NCBI GenBank assembly: GCA_963717115.1 | Contig: CAVQVO010000009.1 | Location: 1 to 64,000, forward strand | Length of the DNA: 64,000 nt | Source of the DNA: JBBQUN01 sp963717115 | GTDB taxonomy: Bacteria > Actinomycetota > Acidimicrobiia > Acidimicrobiales > SZUA-35 | Reading direction: 5' to 3' | Shown: positions 1 to 8,778 of the stretch, in pieces | Layout: every line of letters begins with the position of its first letter | Numbering within the stretch: the first letter of the stretch is position 1 | Notes under the pieces: model-generated | Told to the model about the DNA's origin: nothing | What the model saw: the letters and a program-made list of their open reading frames with translations, nothing else | Database searches by the model: none | Translations under genes and position numbers: made by a program

Positions 1-2
1 AG

Positions 3-948
3 CAAGCCCGCCACCACGTCACCACCCGCCTCCACGCCTCGTCCCTCGACGCCCTCACAAACGCCGAAACCGACGACGACCTCCACACCGCCTGGTCCCG
101 AATCCACACCAATTGGGAAGCCCTCACCGACCACCCCGACAGCATCGACACCCTCCGCCAAACCATCCTCCAACTCGCCGTCCGGGACCATGTCTGGTGC
201 CTCAGGACCCGGCGGAGGAGGACGCCACGCTCCTCATCGAGAGAATCGGCAAGACCGGGCAGACTTACGCGACCACGAGCCGGGGGAGGAACGTAAGAGC
301 TCAGGAGGGGAATTCCGTATAGCGCCCACCATTCCAACGCCAAGAGGATGGGCCTGGACAGCGCCTCGGGGACCTGCTGAGCTACTGCCGGAACGGGATC
401 TCCACACCAAACAACGACGAGGGCCACGGCTTCCCTCTCCTACGAATCAGTGCCGGCACCTCACGGTCCGATTGGCTCGTCGATCTTCAAGACCGCAAGT
501 ACGCCGACTTGCCCGAGGACAGGGCCGCTCCGTACCTGTTGGACCCAGGAGACCTTTTAGCTTGTCGTTTCAACGGCAACCTGAGGTTCGTCGGCATCGT
601 TTCGCAGGTCCCCTACACGCTGAACGAGGCGGTTCTTCACCCCGACAAGTTGATCCGGATGAAGGCGATCGAGGTTCGCCACGAGTACCTCGGAATTGGC
701 ACCGAACTCTGATGTCGTACGCGCAGATCGAAGCGGTCGCTTCAACCACCGCTGGCAACATCGGGATCAACGGGGCGCAACTGCAGAACCTCCTGGTGCC
801 GGTCCCTCCGCTTGCAGAACAAGATCGGATCGTGGCCAAGTTCTTCGACCTGCTTGGCGCGCTCGGCGTTCTTCGGCGACGCATTGAGCAACGAGAGTCT
901 GTGTGGGTGTCGCTCGCGACGTCAGCGGCTTCATCGCTCGCAGCGTGA
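3..948 (+). pseudogene. hsdS: C-terminal half of a type I restriction specificity subunit (HsdS), frameshifted
   Basis: The specificity subunit of a type I restriction-modification complex recognises target DNA through two variable domains joined by conserved helices. The first ~65 codons match the central conserved spacer (TLRQTILQLAVR, then LVPQDPAEED in another frame). The second target-recognition domain follows (RLGDLLSYCRNGIS, GFPLLRISAGTS, GDLLACRFNGNLRFVG), and the closing conserved region is AGNIGINGAQLQNL and VPPLAEQDRIV. These pieces lie in three frames with switches near 198, 360 and 708, plus a stop near 320. The N-terminal half lies left of the window. No hsdM or hsdR is present here. 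Some shifts could be consensus errors, but several in about 1 kb suggests a dead gene. Confidence 0.8.
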
Positions 949-1588
949 TCAGCCGAGCTAGAGCTCGAACGTGGGCATGTCGACGGTGGTCGTCGGTCGT
1001 GACGGCGTGAGAGTGTCAATCATGGCGCCAGCCACTGCATGGCTCGTGGTGTACGCGAAGTGCTCGAGCCGATCGGGTCACGGTCCGACTCCATCTTCGA
1101 GTTCAAACGAACACTGTTGCTGTTGAAGGCGGCCGGCTGCGCAGTCCGATGCGGCCGCCTCTGTCGTCGACAGCCTCCCTGCCTGATTGAGGGCGATGGC
1201 CGCGCAGGTCGACGATCGCTGACGGTTGTTCGAGGCGGGCGATTCTCGTGCTGACTCTCAGGTCGTGAGCGAGGCGGTCGTCGATGTCCGAGACGATGGC
1301 GTTGGCCTGCCTTCGGCCGTTGAGAATCTTCGTCGCCTCGGCGCCCTCGACCGACAGGTGGGCGGGCGTCGTCTTCGCATCTTCGATCTTGCGCTCGGCG
1401 GTTTCGGGCATGCTTGGGCTGGCGTTGGAGCTCACAGTTCGCTGCTTCGATGTCGGCTTCGTGCTTGCGGCGACGCAGAGGGCGATCGTGGGTATCGAGG
1501 ATTGCCTCGGCTCGGCAGTACACGTACACGCCCTAGCCGAAGCCACTGACCCCCACGATACTAAGCCCGTCCAGCTAGCGGCGTGGCT
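949..1588. other. no recognisable gene
   Basis: No reading frame in this stretch can be tied to a family. On the minus strand, two overlapping frames (about 1103-1546) carry stretches of normal composition, for example AERKIEDAKTTPAHL followed by NAIVSDIDDRLAHDL. They could be parts of one decayed gene, but I cannot name it. Confidence 0.4.
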
Positions 1589-2467
1589 TTACTCGTCCTC
1601 GCCCATCGCTAGTTCGTGGATGATTGCCGTAAATCGGTGTTCCCAGTATTCATCAAGCAGATGGAAGGCCTCAGCACAGAGTTCACCATCCCGCGGTTCG
1701 GGTTGTGCTGCATGAAGACCCCTGGGAGTGCCTGCGAGTCCACATACCCGTTGCTTGTTCTCAGGGACGGTCTGGCCCACGAGCCGCTGACGAGCGACAA
1801 TCTGAATCGACTCATGATCAGTGATTGACTCATTGGACATCACCTGCAGAAGTCCGGTAGTTCGGGCTGGAAACGCAAACGCGAGATATCGCTCAACGAA
1901 CCTGAACCATCTCGGACGCTGCAAATTCTCGACAACCATCAGAGTCCAAAGGATGCGCAGGTCCAGTTTCGCAGCAGCTGCCTCGGATGCCGCGAACTCG
2001 AACAGATCGCTGGGAATAGAATCGGCTGCAGTGCCTGCGATAGCGTCGTAATCGACAGCAGTCGCCTTCACCAGCACGATAGCCAGGACAGAAGCGAAGA
2101 GAGCCGTCCAGATCCCTGTGACGAGTTCATCCACCGTCGGAATCAGGGTCTCGTATGACGAGTTGAGAGCCGCCGAAGCCAAGCCACTGATCGCCGCAAG
2201 GGCGCCCATCACGAGCTGCATGAGAAGCAGGGGTCCACGTCGGGATCCCAGCGGTCGGCGCCAGACTGCAATTGCGGCTCTGCCGTTCGTCGCCGCCGTG
2301 TGCAACAGAATAGCCGCAGCACCGTGAGCGACCGGCCAGTCAAGTTCAAGACGAACAGCCGATGTCGTGACCAGAGCTGCGACGATCGCCGGCGGCAACA
2401 ATCGGAACAAACGAGTACCGAACCGGGGTCGCGCTGATCGCGAAGTCCGCTGACGAGCTGTTGTCAA
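1589..2467 (-). CDS. membrane protein with a C-terminal lysozyme-like (transglycosylase SLT-type) domain
   Basis: The N-terminal half (residues ~15-140) has three or four hydrophobic segments (LLPPAIVAALVTTSAV; LLLMQLVMGALAAISG; GIWTALFASVLAIVLV). The soluble C-terminal half has ILWTLMVVENLQRPRW, a Glu-containing helix, followed by TGLLQVMSNESITDHESI. That order resembles the E...GLMQV pattern of soluble-lytic-transglycosylase-like domains, so Glu in VVEN is a candidate catalytic acid. The match is by eye only. Near the C-terminus the sequence makes better sense in another frame (about 1690-1755, reading MQHNPNRGMVNSVLR) before returning to the original, so two compensating indels are likely. 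The TTG start overlaps the stop of a short upstream frame. A role in cell-wall cleavage is inferred. Confidence 0.45.
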   Translation of the reverse strand: MTTARQRTSRSARPRFGTRLFRLLPPAIVAALVTTSAVRLELDWPVAHGAAAILLHTAATNGRAAIAVWRRPLGSRRGPLLLMQLVMGALAAISGLASAALNSSYETLIPTVDELVTGIWTALFASVLAIVLVKATAVDYDAIAGTAADSIPSDLFEFAASEAAAAKLDLRILWTLMVVENLQRPRWFRFVERYLAFAFPARTTGLLQVMSNESITDHESIQIVARQRLVGQTVPENKQRVCGLAGTPRGLHAAQPEPRDGELCAEAFHLLDEYWEHRFTAIIHELAMGEDE

Positions 2468-2688
2468 GCGTGTGGTAATTCTCCGGCCATTGGAACTCGA
2501 CGGCTCGGAACGTTGCGGAAAACTCCTGCGGCACCAATGAGTACCAGTACAAGCGATGTCAACGAAACCCCTTCGCCAGATGTGAAACCCTCATGGTACG
2601 AGTGTCGAAGCGAAGGAACGGCTTGGTCCAGCAGCGGCGCGTCAGCGGCCTCGCCATGCGAGGGATTCAGTGTCCCTGGCCATGTCAA
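2464..2688 (-). pseudogene. remnant of a gene upstream of the lysozyme-like protein, cut by IS21
   Basis: This short frame (74 codons) contains one hydrophobic helix (SLTSLVLVLIGAAGVF) and its stop overlaps the TTG start of the next gene by four bases (TTGA), which suggests translational coupling. Its apparent start lies inside the terminal sequence of the neighbouring IS21 element, so the true 5' part was probably displaced by that insertion. Function unknown. Confidence 0.3.
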
Positions 2689-2761
2689 AGTCCTCGGTGG
2701 TGGCCAGGAAAAGTCCTCGCGGTGGTGAGTAGGTAGATCCCACTGTTGGCCACCTCGAGCG

Positions 2762-4291
2762 GTGATCGTGAACGACGACCAAGTCAGTTCAGATCACACG
2801 CTCGAGGGGTTGCCCACATTGTTGTCTGCGAGGAAGAACATGGATGTTGTTGATGCGTATCCGCGTCTTGGGTCGTACCGCGCTGCTGGTGAGCTGTGTG
2901 GTGTTGACCCGAAGACGGTGAAACGAAAAGTGCTGGCCCATGAGGCCGGCGTGTTGGATGACCAACGCGCTGTACGGTCGCCGGTGCCGAGGAACACCGA
3001 CACGGTCCGCACCGTGGTGTTGGACCTGGTCCACGAAGCGAACGGCCGGGGCACCGCGAAACGGTTGCTCCCGGCGGCGCGGGCGGCGGGGTATGGCGGT
3101 TCGGATCGGAACTTCCGGCGTCTGGTCGCTGAGGTAAAACGACAGGTTCGCGGCGAGATCGGCCGGCATCAACGCCGCCCTGCTGTCTGGGTTCCGGGCG
3201 AGACCGTCGTCATCGACTGGGGCCTGTTGCCGAACGGGTTGAAAGTGTTCTGCGCCGTTCTGGCGTGGTCCCGCATCCGGTTCGTGCGGGTCGCCCGCGA
3301 CGAGACCGCCGCCACCACGTTGGCGATGCTCGCCGACTGCTTCGATCAACTCGGCGGTGTCCCAGCGAAGGTGTTGGCCGATCGGATGGGTTGCTTGAAG
3401 GGCGGCACCGTGGCGGGGGTGGTGATCCCGACACCCGACTATGTGCGCTTCGCGACCCACTACCGGTTCGCCCCCGATTTCTGCCATCCGGCCGACCCGG
3501 AATCGAAAGGGATCGTGGAGAACCTGGTCGGCTACGCCAAAACCGATCTGATCCTCGGCGACTCCGACGACCTCACCGTCTTGAACGCGGCCTGTCGGGA
3601 CTGGTGTATCGAGGTCAACAGCCGTGAGCATTCCGAGACGGGCGCGATCCCGCTCGACCGGCTCGCCGAGGAACAGGCACTCTTGCGGGAGTTGCCGATG
3701 CTGCGGCCACGGATCGGACGCAGCGAACTCCGCAAAGTCGACAAGCTGTCAACGATCCGGATCGCGTCGGCCCGTTACTCGGTCCCGCACCGACTCGTCG
3801 GAGCCAGGGTCGAAGCAGTCACTTTCGACGGCCGGGTCCGGGTCTATGACCTCGACGGTGATCTGGTCGCCGACCACACCCAACTCGGCCCCGGTGAGGC
3901 AGCCGTCCTCGACGAGCACTATCCGACACCACGCAAAGCACCATCGCGCGGGCCGAGGGCACGCACCGACACCGAACGCATATTCCTCGCCCTGGGTGAA
4001 CCAGCCGAGGCGTTCATTCGGGCCGGCGCTGCCGCGGGGATGACCATGCTCCCGAAAGAGATCATCGAAATCGTCGACGACCTCCTCCCCGCCCACGGCC
4101 CGGAGTTGGTGACCAAAGCGCTGGCCCGTGCCGCCCGTTTCGGCAGGTTCCGTGCCGCTGATGTCCGGTCGATCCTCGCGATCGGGACCGCCATCACCGA
4201 GCCCGCCACACCCGGCGACAACGTCGTTGTCGAGTTACCCGCCGCCGAGGTCCGCTCGTTCGACGCCTACCGGATCGACCGGCTCGCATGA
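2762..4291 (+). CDS. istA: IS21-family transposase IstA
   Basis: Transposase that cuts and joins the element ends. The N-terminus has a helix-turn-helix (SYRAAGELCGVDPKTVKRK, residues ~38-56). The DDE catalytic core follows: Asp in VVIDWG, Asp in VLADRMG, and Glu in PESKGIVENLVGY. The C-terminus is the beta-rich domain found in IstA (STIRIASARYSVPHRL). Length 509 aa is normal. GTG at 2762 gives the longest frame; the ATG at 2840 (MDVVDAYP) is an equally plausible start. The end overlaps istB by ATGA, implying coupled translation. Confidence 0.92.
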   Translation: MIVNDDQVSSDHTLEGLPTLLSARKNMDVVDAYPRLGSYRAAGELCGVDPKTVKRKVLAHEAGVLDDQRAVRSPVPRNTDTVRTVVLDLVHEANGRGTAKRLLPAARAAGYGGSDRNFRRLVAEVKRQVRGEIGRHQRRPAVWVPGETVVIDWGLLPNGLKVFCAVLAWSRIRFVRVARDETAATTLAMLADCFDQLGGVPAKVLADRMGCLKGGTVAGVVIPTPDYVRFATHYRFAPDFCHPADPESKGIVENLVGYAKTDLILGDSDDLTVLNAACRDWCIEVNSREHSETGAIPLDRLAEEQALLRELPMLRPRIGRSELRKVDKLSTIRIASARYSVPHRLVGARVEAVTFDGRVRVYDLDGDLVADHTQLGPGEAAVLDEHYPTPRKAPSRGPRARTDTERIFLALGEPAEAFIRAGAAAGMTMLPKEIIEIVDDLLPAHGPELVTKALARAARFGRFRAADVRSILAIGTAITEPATPGDNVVVELPAAEVRSFDAYRIDRLA

Positions 4292-5049
4292 ACAAAACAC
4301 CGACCCCGCTTCCCGCCGATATCGAAGCCGGCCTCCGCCGGCTCCGTCTGGCCGCGATCCGCCGGGAAGCCCCCGACGTGCTCGCCACCGCCAAAGCCCA
4401 ACGCTGGACACCAGAGGAAGTCCTCCGGGTCCTCGTCCACACCGAGATCACCTCCCGTGATGAGTCCAACACCCGGAACCGCATGAGCGCCGCCCGGTTC
4501 CCGATCGACGAAACCCTCGACGAGTTCCGACTCGACCAGTCATCGATCCCGCCCGCATCCAACGACTACCTCGTGACACTCGAATGGATCCAACAGGCCG
4601 AGAACCTGTGCCTGGTCGGGCCGGCCGGGACCGGCGAAACCCATTACCTCATCGGTCTTGGACGGGCCGCCGTCGACGCAGGCCACAAAGTCCGCTACTT
4701 CACGGCGATCGATCTGGTCGAGCATCTCTACCGTGCTGTTGCTGACAACACGGTCGGCAAAGCGATCGAGCAGGTCTGCCGGAACGATCTGATCATCATC
4801 GACGAGATCGGGTTCGCACCACTCGATCACACCGGCTGCCAGCTCGTGTTCCGCCTCGTCGCCGCCGCCTACGAACGCCGCTCCATCGCGATCGGGTCCC
4901 ATTCACCGTTCGAGCAATGGGGCCGGTTCCTGCCCGACCAACCCACCGCGGTCAGTCTCCTTGACCGGCTCTGTCACCACGCCCACATCATCACCACCAC
5001 CGGTGACAGCTACCGGCTCACCCATCGCACCACCGCAAACCAGGCGTAA
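4288..5049 (+). CDS. istB: IS21 helper ATPase IstB with altered Walker A
   Basis: AAA+ ATPase that assists IstA in target capture. Walker B (DLIIIDEIGF) and the C-terminal sensor region (TTTGDSYRLT) are intact. The Walker A motif reads GPAGTGETH where the family has GxxGTGKTH: the invariant Lys that contacts ATP phosphates is Glu (GAA instead of AAA). If the base call is right, ATP binding should fail and the element would be unable to transpose normally. Length 253 aa is standard. It starts inside the istA stop codon. Confidence 0.9.
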   Translation: MNKTPTPLPADIEAGLRRLRLAAIRREAPDVLATAKAQRWTPEEVLRVLVHTEITSRDESNTRNRMSAARFPIDETLDEFRLDQSSIPPASNDYLVTLEWIQQAENLCLVGPAGTGETHYLIGLGRAAVDAGHKVRYFTAIDLVEHLYRAVADNTVGKAIEQVCRNDLIIIDEIGFAPLDHTGCQLVFRLVAAAYERRSIAIGSHSPFEQWGRFLPDQPTAVSLLDRLCHHAHIITTTGDSYRLTHRTTANQA

Positions 5050-5187
5050 CCGCGAGGACTTTCACCTGGCCACCAGCGAGGACAACCAATGGCCACTACC
5101 GAGGACAACAACTTGGCCATTGACAGTCGAGGGGGACGTAGGAGCGGTAGACCAGTTCCTCGGCAACGACTCGTCAAGTACGGGCCT

Positions 5188-5407
5188 TCAGTCGATGGAC
5201 TCGCCTGATCCCGTCGCCTGCCGATGCGGGAGGGTTCGCAGGTAGATCCCGGACATAGCGAGAAGCAACAACGGCAACAGAGCCAGGTACGCCACCCACT
5301 CGGGCGGGTCCGGTAGCGCAAAGACAACAAAGTTCGCAGCCACGACCACGAGGAAGATGACCGCCACCCACCAGATGGCCCTGACGGATCCGAGACGATG
5401 TACTCAT
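5188..5407 (-). CDS. small two-helix membrane protein (single +1 frameshift)
   Basis: Starting with ATG at 5407 (MSTSSRIR) and skipping one G in a GGG run near 5380, the frame continues IWWVAVIFLVVVAANFVVF, then LPDPPEWVAYLALLPLLLLA, and ends in a charged tail (SGIYLRTLPHRQATGSGESID). That gives 72 aa with two transmembrane helices. Without the correction the frame is arginine-rich and implausible. It lies just right of IS21 element A. No family recognised. Confidence 0.5.
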
Positions 5408-5503
5408 AGCCGAACGGTACGGCACAGCCCCGTTACCGGCTTCTCGATTCCTGACTGATCGGCGAGCAAGGTCGGGACACCGTCCGCTGAGTCATCAGCC
5501 GCC

Positions 5504-5521
5504 GAGAACCGATTGGTTCTC
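5504..5521. terminator. small hairpin, possible terminator
   Basis: A perfect inverted repeat GAGAACC-GATT-GGTTCTC lies about 100 bases downstream of the methyltransferase on the minus strand. It has no clear T-run, so intrinsic termination is only a possibility. Confidence 0.25.
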
Positions 5522-5617
5522 GGATCACGGCTGCGTCCCCGGTTGTGGCGGCGTCGCGAATATGGAGCACAGCAGTGGGGCCGAAGTCGCACACCTGGCA
5601 GGGCGGCGGGAGCGTGA

Positions 5618-6373
5618 TTATGCGCTGTGGTATTCGAGCGCTGGCTTCGATGCTCGAACGAGCAGGAACCACGGACGGTGGCGGTCATCAGCTCGCTCGG
5701 GGTGTTGCGCTACCTCTTCGGCGGAAGACCCGAACTCCACGATGCGCTCGATCGTCAATCCTGCATCGATCACGGTGTTGACGTAGGTCGCGACTGTTCG
5801 GTGCTCCTTGACGATGCCGTCGACGAACCAGCTGGTCACGCGCTCGCCTTCGACGAGGTAGTTGTTGAGCGGCCAGATGCGGTCACCGCTCTCACTTGTC
5901 TCGAAGCGTTGTGTGGTGGGTGCGCTGTAGATGGGGTGTTCAACGGAGAAGACGATTGAACCGCCAGGCGAGAGTGCTGCCCCGACTGTGGAGAGCAGCC
6001 GCTCAAGGTCGTGTACGTAGTGCAGCGCAAGCGAGCTGAAGACCAGATCACAGGACTGTTCGTTGAGGACTAGCTCGTCGAGGTCACCGATTTGGTAGGT
6101 GACTGTGTCTGCTGCTGTTTCCGCTCGGGCTCGTTCGAGCATCCTTGATGAGAGGTCAATTCCGAGGACCGATGAGGCTTGCTTGTCAGCAGCCCATCGG
6201 CTGAACCAGCCGAACCCGCATCCGAGATCGATGATTCGTTGCCCTTTGGGTTCTGGAATCAGTTGTTGGAGCACCGGCCATTCCGCGGCGCCATCGAGCC
6301 CATGCGTTTGGCGATCGAGGGTGACGTAGCCGGCGAGAAAGTCTGGGTTGTCGTAGATGTTCTGCGCGGGCAT
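5618..6373 (-). CDS. class I SAM-dependent methyltransferase
   Basis: Small-molecule type methyltransferase of the UbiE/Methyltransf_11 kind, 251 aa, cytoplasmic. Motif I is IIDLGCGFGWFSRWA (residues ~45-59), with the acidic ribose-binding loop at GIDLSSRML. Later core motifs are IGDLDELVL, DLVFSSLALHYV and LSPGGSIVFSVEHP. The ATG at 6373 (MPAQNIYD) is preceded seven bases upstream by GGAGG; an upstream TTG would add 17 basic residues that do not fit the family. The substrate is unknown. It sits between IS21 and IS3 elements, so it is likely island cargo. Confidence 0.85.
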   Translation of the reverse strand: MPAQNIYDNPDFLAGYVTLDRQTHGLDGAAEWPVLQQLIPEPKGQRIIDLGCGFGWFSRWAADKQASSVLGIDLSSRMLERARAETAADTVTYQIGDLDELVLNEQSCDLVFSSLALHYVHDLERLLSTVGAALSPGGSIVFSVEHPIYSAPTTQRFETSESGDRIWPLNNYLVEGERVTSWFVDGIVKEHRTVATYVNTVIDAGLTIERIVEFGSSAEEVAQHPERADDRHRPWFLLVRASKPALEYHSA

Positions 6374-6493
6374 TGTCGGCCTCCGTAAGAAACGTAGCTC
6401 GATACAGGTGGTCGTCGTCCTCAACAGTTCCGGCTCTCACGCTCGCAGCGTCACTCTGGACCTGCGCGATGCGCCGCTAGAACGCCCGATATT

Positions 6494-6507
6494 CCGTGAC
6501 GTCACGG
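6494..6507. promoter_or_regulatory. 14-bp perfect palindrome, candidate operator
   Basis: CCGTGAC-GTCACGG is a perfect palindrome, about 120 bases upstream of the methyltransferase start and just outside the left end of the IS3 element. The size and symmetry fit a dimeric regulator site. No partner regulator is apparent. Confidence 0.3.
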
Positions 6508-6537
6508 TTGAGAGGGCCCCGTTGTCTGGTCCAGTCG

Positions 6538-7399
6538 CTATGCGGGTTGGGGTTGGTTGATGGTGGTCCAGTTGGTGGCGAACTCGGCTGGGGTGAGGTG
6601 TCCGTGGGCTGAGTGGGGCCGGTTGATGTTGTAGTCGATGCGGTGGTCTTCGATGAGGACTTGGGCTTCGAGGAGCGAGTCGAACTGCCACAGGTTGAGC
6701 AGCTCGTCGCGGAGGCGGCTGTTGAACGACTCGATCCAGGCGTTCTGCCACGGCGAACCCGGATCGATGAACACCGAGTCGACACCGGTCTCGGTGCACC
6801 AGTCGGCGACCGCGTGCGGACACGAACTCGGGCCCGTTGTCGAACCGGACGAACGCCGGCGGCGCGGCCCCGTTCGATCGCGAGGCGGGCGAGGGTGCCG
6901 ACGACACGGTCGGCGTCGATGGAGTGATCGACCACGATCGCCAGAGCCTCTCGGGTGTACTCGTCGATGATGTTCAACAGCTTCACCTGCCGGCCGTCGA
7001 TGGTGGCGTCGAACTGGAAGTCCAGCGCCCACAAGGCGTCGGGTCGGATCGGTGACATCGCCCCGACGTGGGTGCCGATGCCGGCCAGACGCTTCTTGCG
7101 TCGCTTGGTCGGCACCCGGAGTCCTTCTTCGCGCCAGAGCCGGCGGACACGCTTGTTGTTGATCTGGTGGCCGTGAGCACGGAGATCGATCGCAGCCCGT
7201 GCGCCAACCCCATCGGGGCCGTTCGCTTCGCGAACGCTCGCAGGTGTTCACGGATCGCTGCTTCGTCATCGGGCGGCGCGGGTGGTTCGAGGCGTTGGGT
7301 CGAGCGATGTTGGCCGACCGTGCGGCATGCGAAGCGTTCTGAGACCCCGAACCGGGTCTGGGCCATCTTCACGGCGGCCCGTCGCCGGTTCGGGGTCAG
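6538..7399 (-). pseudogene. IS3-family transposase OrfB (integrase core), multiply frameshifted
   Basis: The DDE integrase catalytic part of the IS3 transposase, normally made as an OrfAB fusion by -1 frameshifting. Recognisable blocks in order are a start region (MAQTRFGVSERFACRTVGQ), KRRKKRLAGIGTHVGAM, the first Asp in WALDFQFDATIDGRQ, the second Asp in VRFDNGPEFVSA, and the catalytic Glu in WQNAWIESFNSRLRDELL, then HSAHGHLTPAEFATNW. The blocks fall in three frames, with breaks near 7200, 6880 and 6840, so no continuous protein can be made from this sequence. Confidence 0.8.
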
Positions 7400-7674
7400 A
7401 AGTTTCCCTCGGCGACCTCTTTGAGCATCGCCTTGTCCAGCTCGGCCTCGGCCAGGAGCTTCTTCAGGCGGGCGTTCTCGCCCTCGAGTTCCTTCAGGCG
7501 TTTGGCGTCGTCGGCTTTCATGCCGCCGTACTGGGCGAGCCAGCGGGCCCAGGTCGACTCCGCGATCGAGAACTGGCGGCAGACCTCTTCGACGGTCATG
7601 CCGCCGGCCAAGAGCTTCTGGCCTTCGGCGAGCTTGCGGATGATCTGTTCGGGTGTGTGACGTCGACGAGACAT
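7396..7674 (-). CDS. IS3-family OrfA (helix-turn-helix)
   Basis: DNA-binding component of the IS3 transposase, 92 aa from ATG (MSRRRHTPEQIIRKL). The helix-turn-helix is MTVEEVCRQFSIAESTWARW, followed by a leucine-zipper-like coiled coil (LKELEGENARLKKLLAEAEL) used for multimerisation. Intact, unlike orfB immediately downstream. Confidence 0.88.
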   Translation of the reverse strand: MSRRRHTPEQIIRKLAEGQKLLAGGMTVEEVCRQFSIAESTWARWLAQYGGMKADDAKRLKELEGENARLKKLLAEAELDKAMLKEVAEGNF

Positions 7675-7885
7675 CGATGGTCCTTTCGTGCCTGCAACAC
7701 GATGACGCAGGCGGATCGGACCGCACAACCCCTGGACCAGATCTCAGGGGCTCAGCTCACTTGGGCCGTTATCGCACACCTTCTTCTGCTGTTGATGCGT
7801 GATTGCGTGGCGCGGTTATCGAGTGGCAGGCGATCGCAAATGGGAATCACCGGCAAGCGAGGTCTGGCCTTTGTAGCGTCAGCTC

Positions 7886-8778
7886 ATGAGCGAAACTCGT
7901 GCCTCTTCTTCAGCCCGTCGACTGCGGGGTCAAGCGTTCGCCGACGAGATCCTCGCTGGCGTGGCCGCCGACGTTGAGACACTCGTCGGCGAAGGTGAGC
8001 CTCTTTGTCTCGTGACAGTGCTTGTCGGCGAGGATCCCGCTTCTGCGATGTACGTGGAGATGAAGCACACAGAGTCAGCGAGCTACGGACTGCCGACACG
8101 CGACCTACGTCTGCAAGCGTCGATCAGTCAGAACGAACTGAACAAGACCATCGCCGAGTTGTCCAACGACACAACGGTCACCAGCGTGCTGGTGCAGTAC
8201 CCGCTACCGGCTGGCCTGGACTACTTCGACGCGTTGCGGCACCTTGACCCGGACAAAGATGTCGACGGGTTGCACCCGATCAACCTGGGTCTGCTCGCTG
8301 CGGGCGAGACAACAGGGATCATCCCCTGCACACCTCACGGCATCGTCACGCTCCTCGAGAAGTCCGATGTCGCGTTCGAGAATGCCAACGTGGTCGTCGT
8401 GGGCCGTGGGCTCACGGTTGGTCGCCCACTTTCGATTCTTCTCGGCACGAGTGCGTTCGGGTACAACGCGACGGTGACGTTGTGCCATTCACGCACCACC
8501 GACCTTGCACGTCATGTGCGCCAGGCAGATGTCGTCATCGCAGCCGCTGGATACCCAGGGTTGATCACACCCGACATGGTCCACCAGGACCAGGTCGTGG
8601 TGACCGCTGGCGTCTCGTTCGTCGAAGGTAAGGCCAAGCCAGACATCGACCTCGACGCCGAGAGACCGTCGCTGCGTTCACAACAACGACCGGGGCTGTT
8701 GGGCCGATGACCCGCGCTTACCTGTTCTCCAACGCAGTAGAAAACGCGCATCGCGTACGAAGTCGGGCACAAGTCTGA
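7886..8778 (+). CDS. folD: bifunctional methylenetetrahydrofolate dehydrogenase/cyclohydrolase FolD (one frameshift)
   Basis: Interconverts methylene-, methenyl- and formyl-tetrahydrofolate in the cytoplasmic one-carbon pool. Seen motifs: GEDPASAMYVEMKH (the catalytic Tyr and Lys region), VLVQYPLPAG, DPDKDVDGLHPINLG, PCTPHGIVTLL, and the dinucleotide loop VVVVGRGLTVGRP. Near 8665 the frame breaks. Restoring one base gives TVAAFTTTTGAVGPMT and AYLFSNAVENA, the expected C-terminus, ending at TGA 8776-8778 for a total of 297 aa, the normal size. This is the one -1 event among the apparent indels. The TGA overlaps the ATG of the GNAT gene (TGATG). A folD in a mobile region may be a second copy, but I cannot see the rest of the genome. 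Confidence 0.88.

Larger units (their letters stand above)
2671..5125 (+). mobile_element. IS21-family element A
   Basis: A complete two-gene IS21 element (istA, istB overlapping by four bases). Both ends carry the multiple short repeats typical of the family. The left end starts TGTCCCTGGCCATGTCAAAG and the right end, read inward, starts TGTCAATGGCCAAGTTG. Each is followed by repeated blocks of GTCCTCGGTGGTGGCCA and AAGTCCTCGCGG type. I could not identify a convincing target duplication. Confidence 0.8.
6523..7743 (-). mobile_element. IS3-family element
   Basis: An element of about 1.2 kb with orfA and orfB on the minus strand and imperfect terminal inverted repeats. The left end reads TGTCTGGTCCAGTCGCTATG and the right end, read inward, reads GATCTGGTCCAGGGGTTGTG; the shared core is TCTGGTCCAG. 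orfB carries several frame changes, so the copy looks inactive unless these are consensus errors. Confidence 0.75.

Noticed and set aside
3..2688. A new defence island built from HsdS and the lysozyme-like protein
   Set aside because: HsdS is broken and lacks partners in the window, and nothing links the second gene to defence beyond proximity.
2671..5125. Target duplication around IS21 element A
   Set aside because: Flanks do not share a convincing repeat beyond chance bases, so the exact ends remain approximate.
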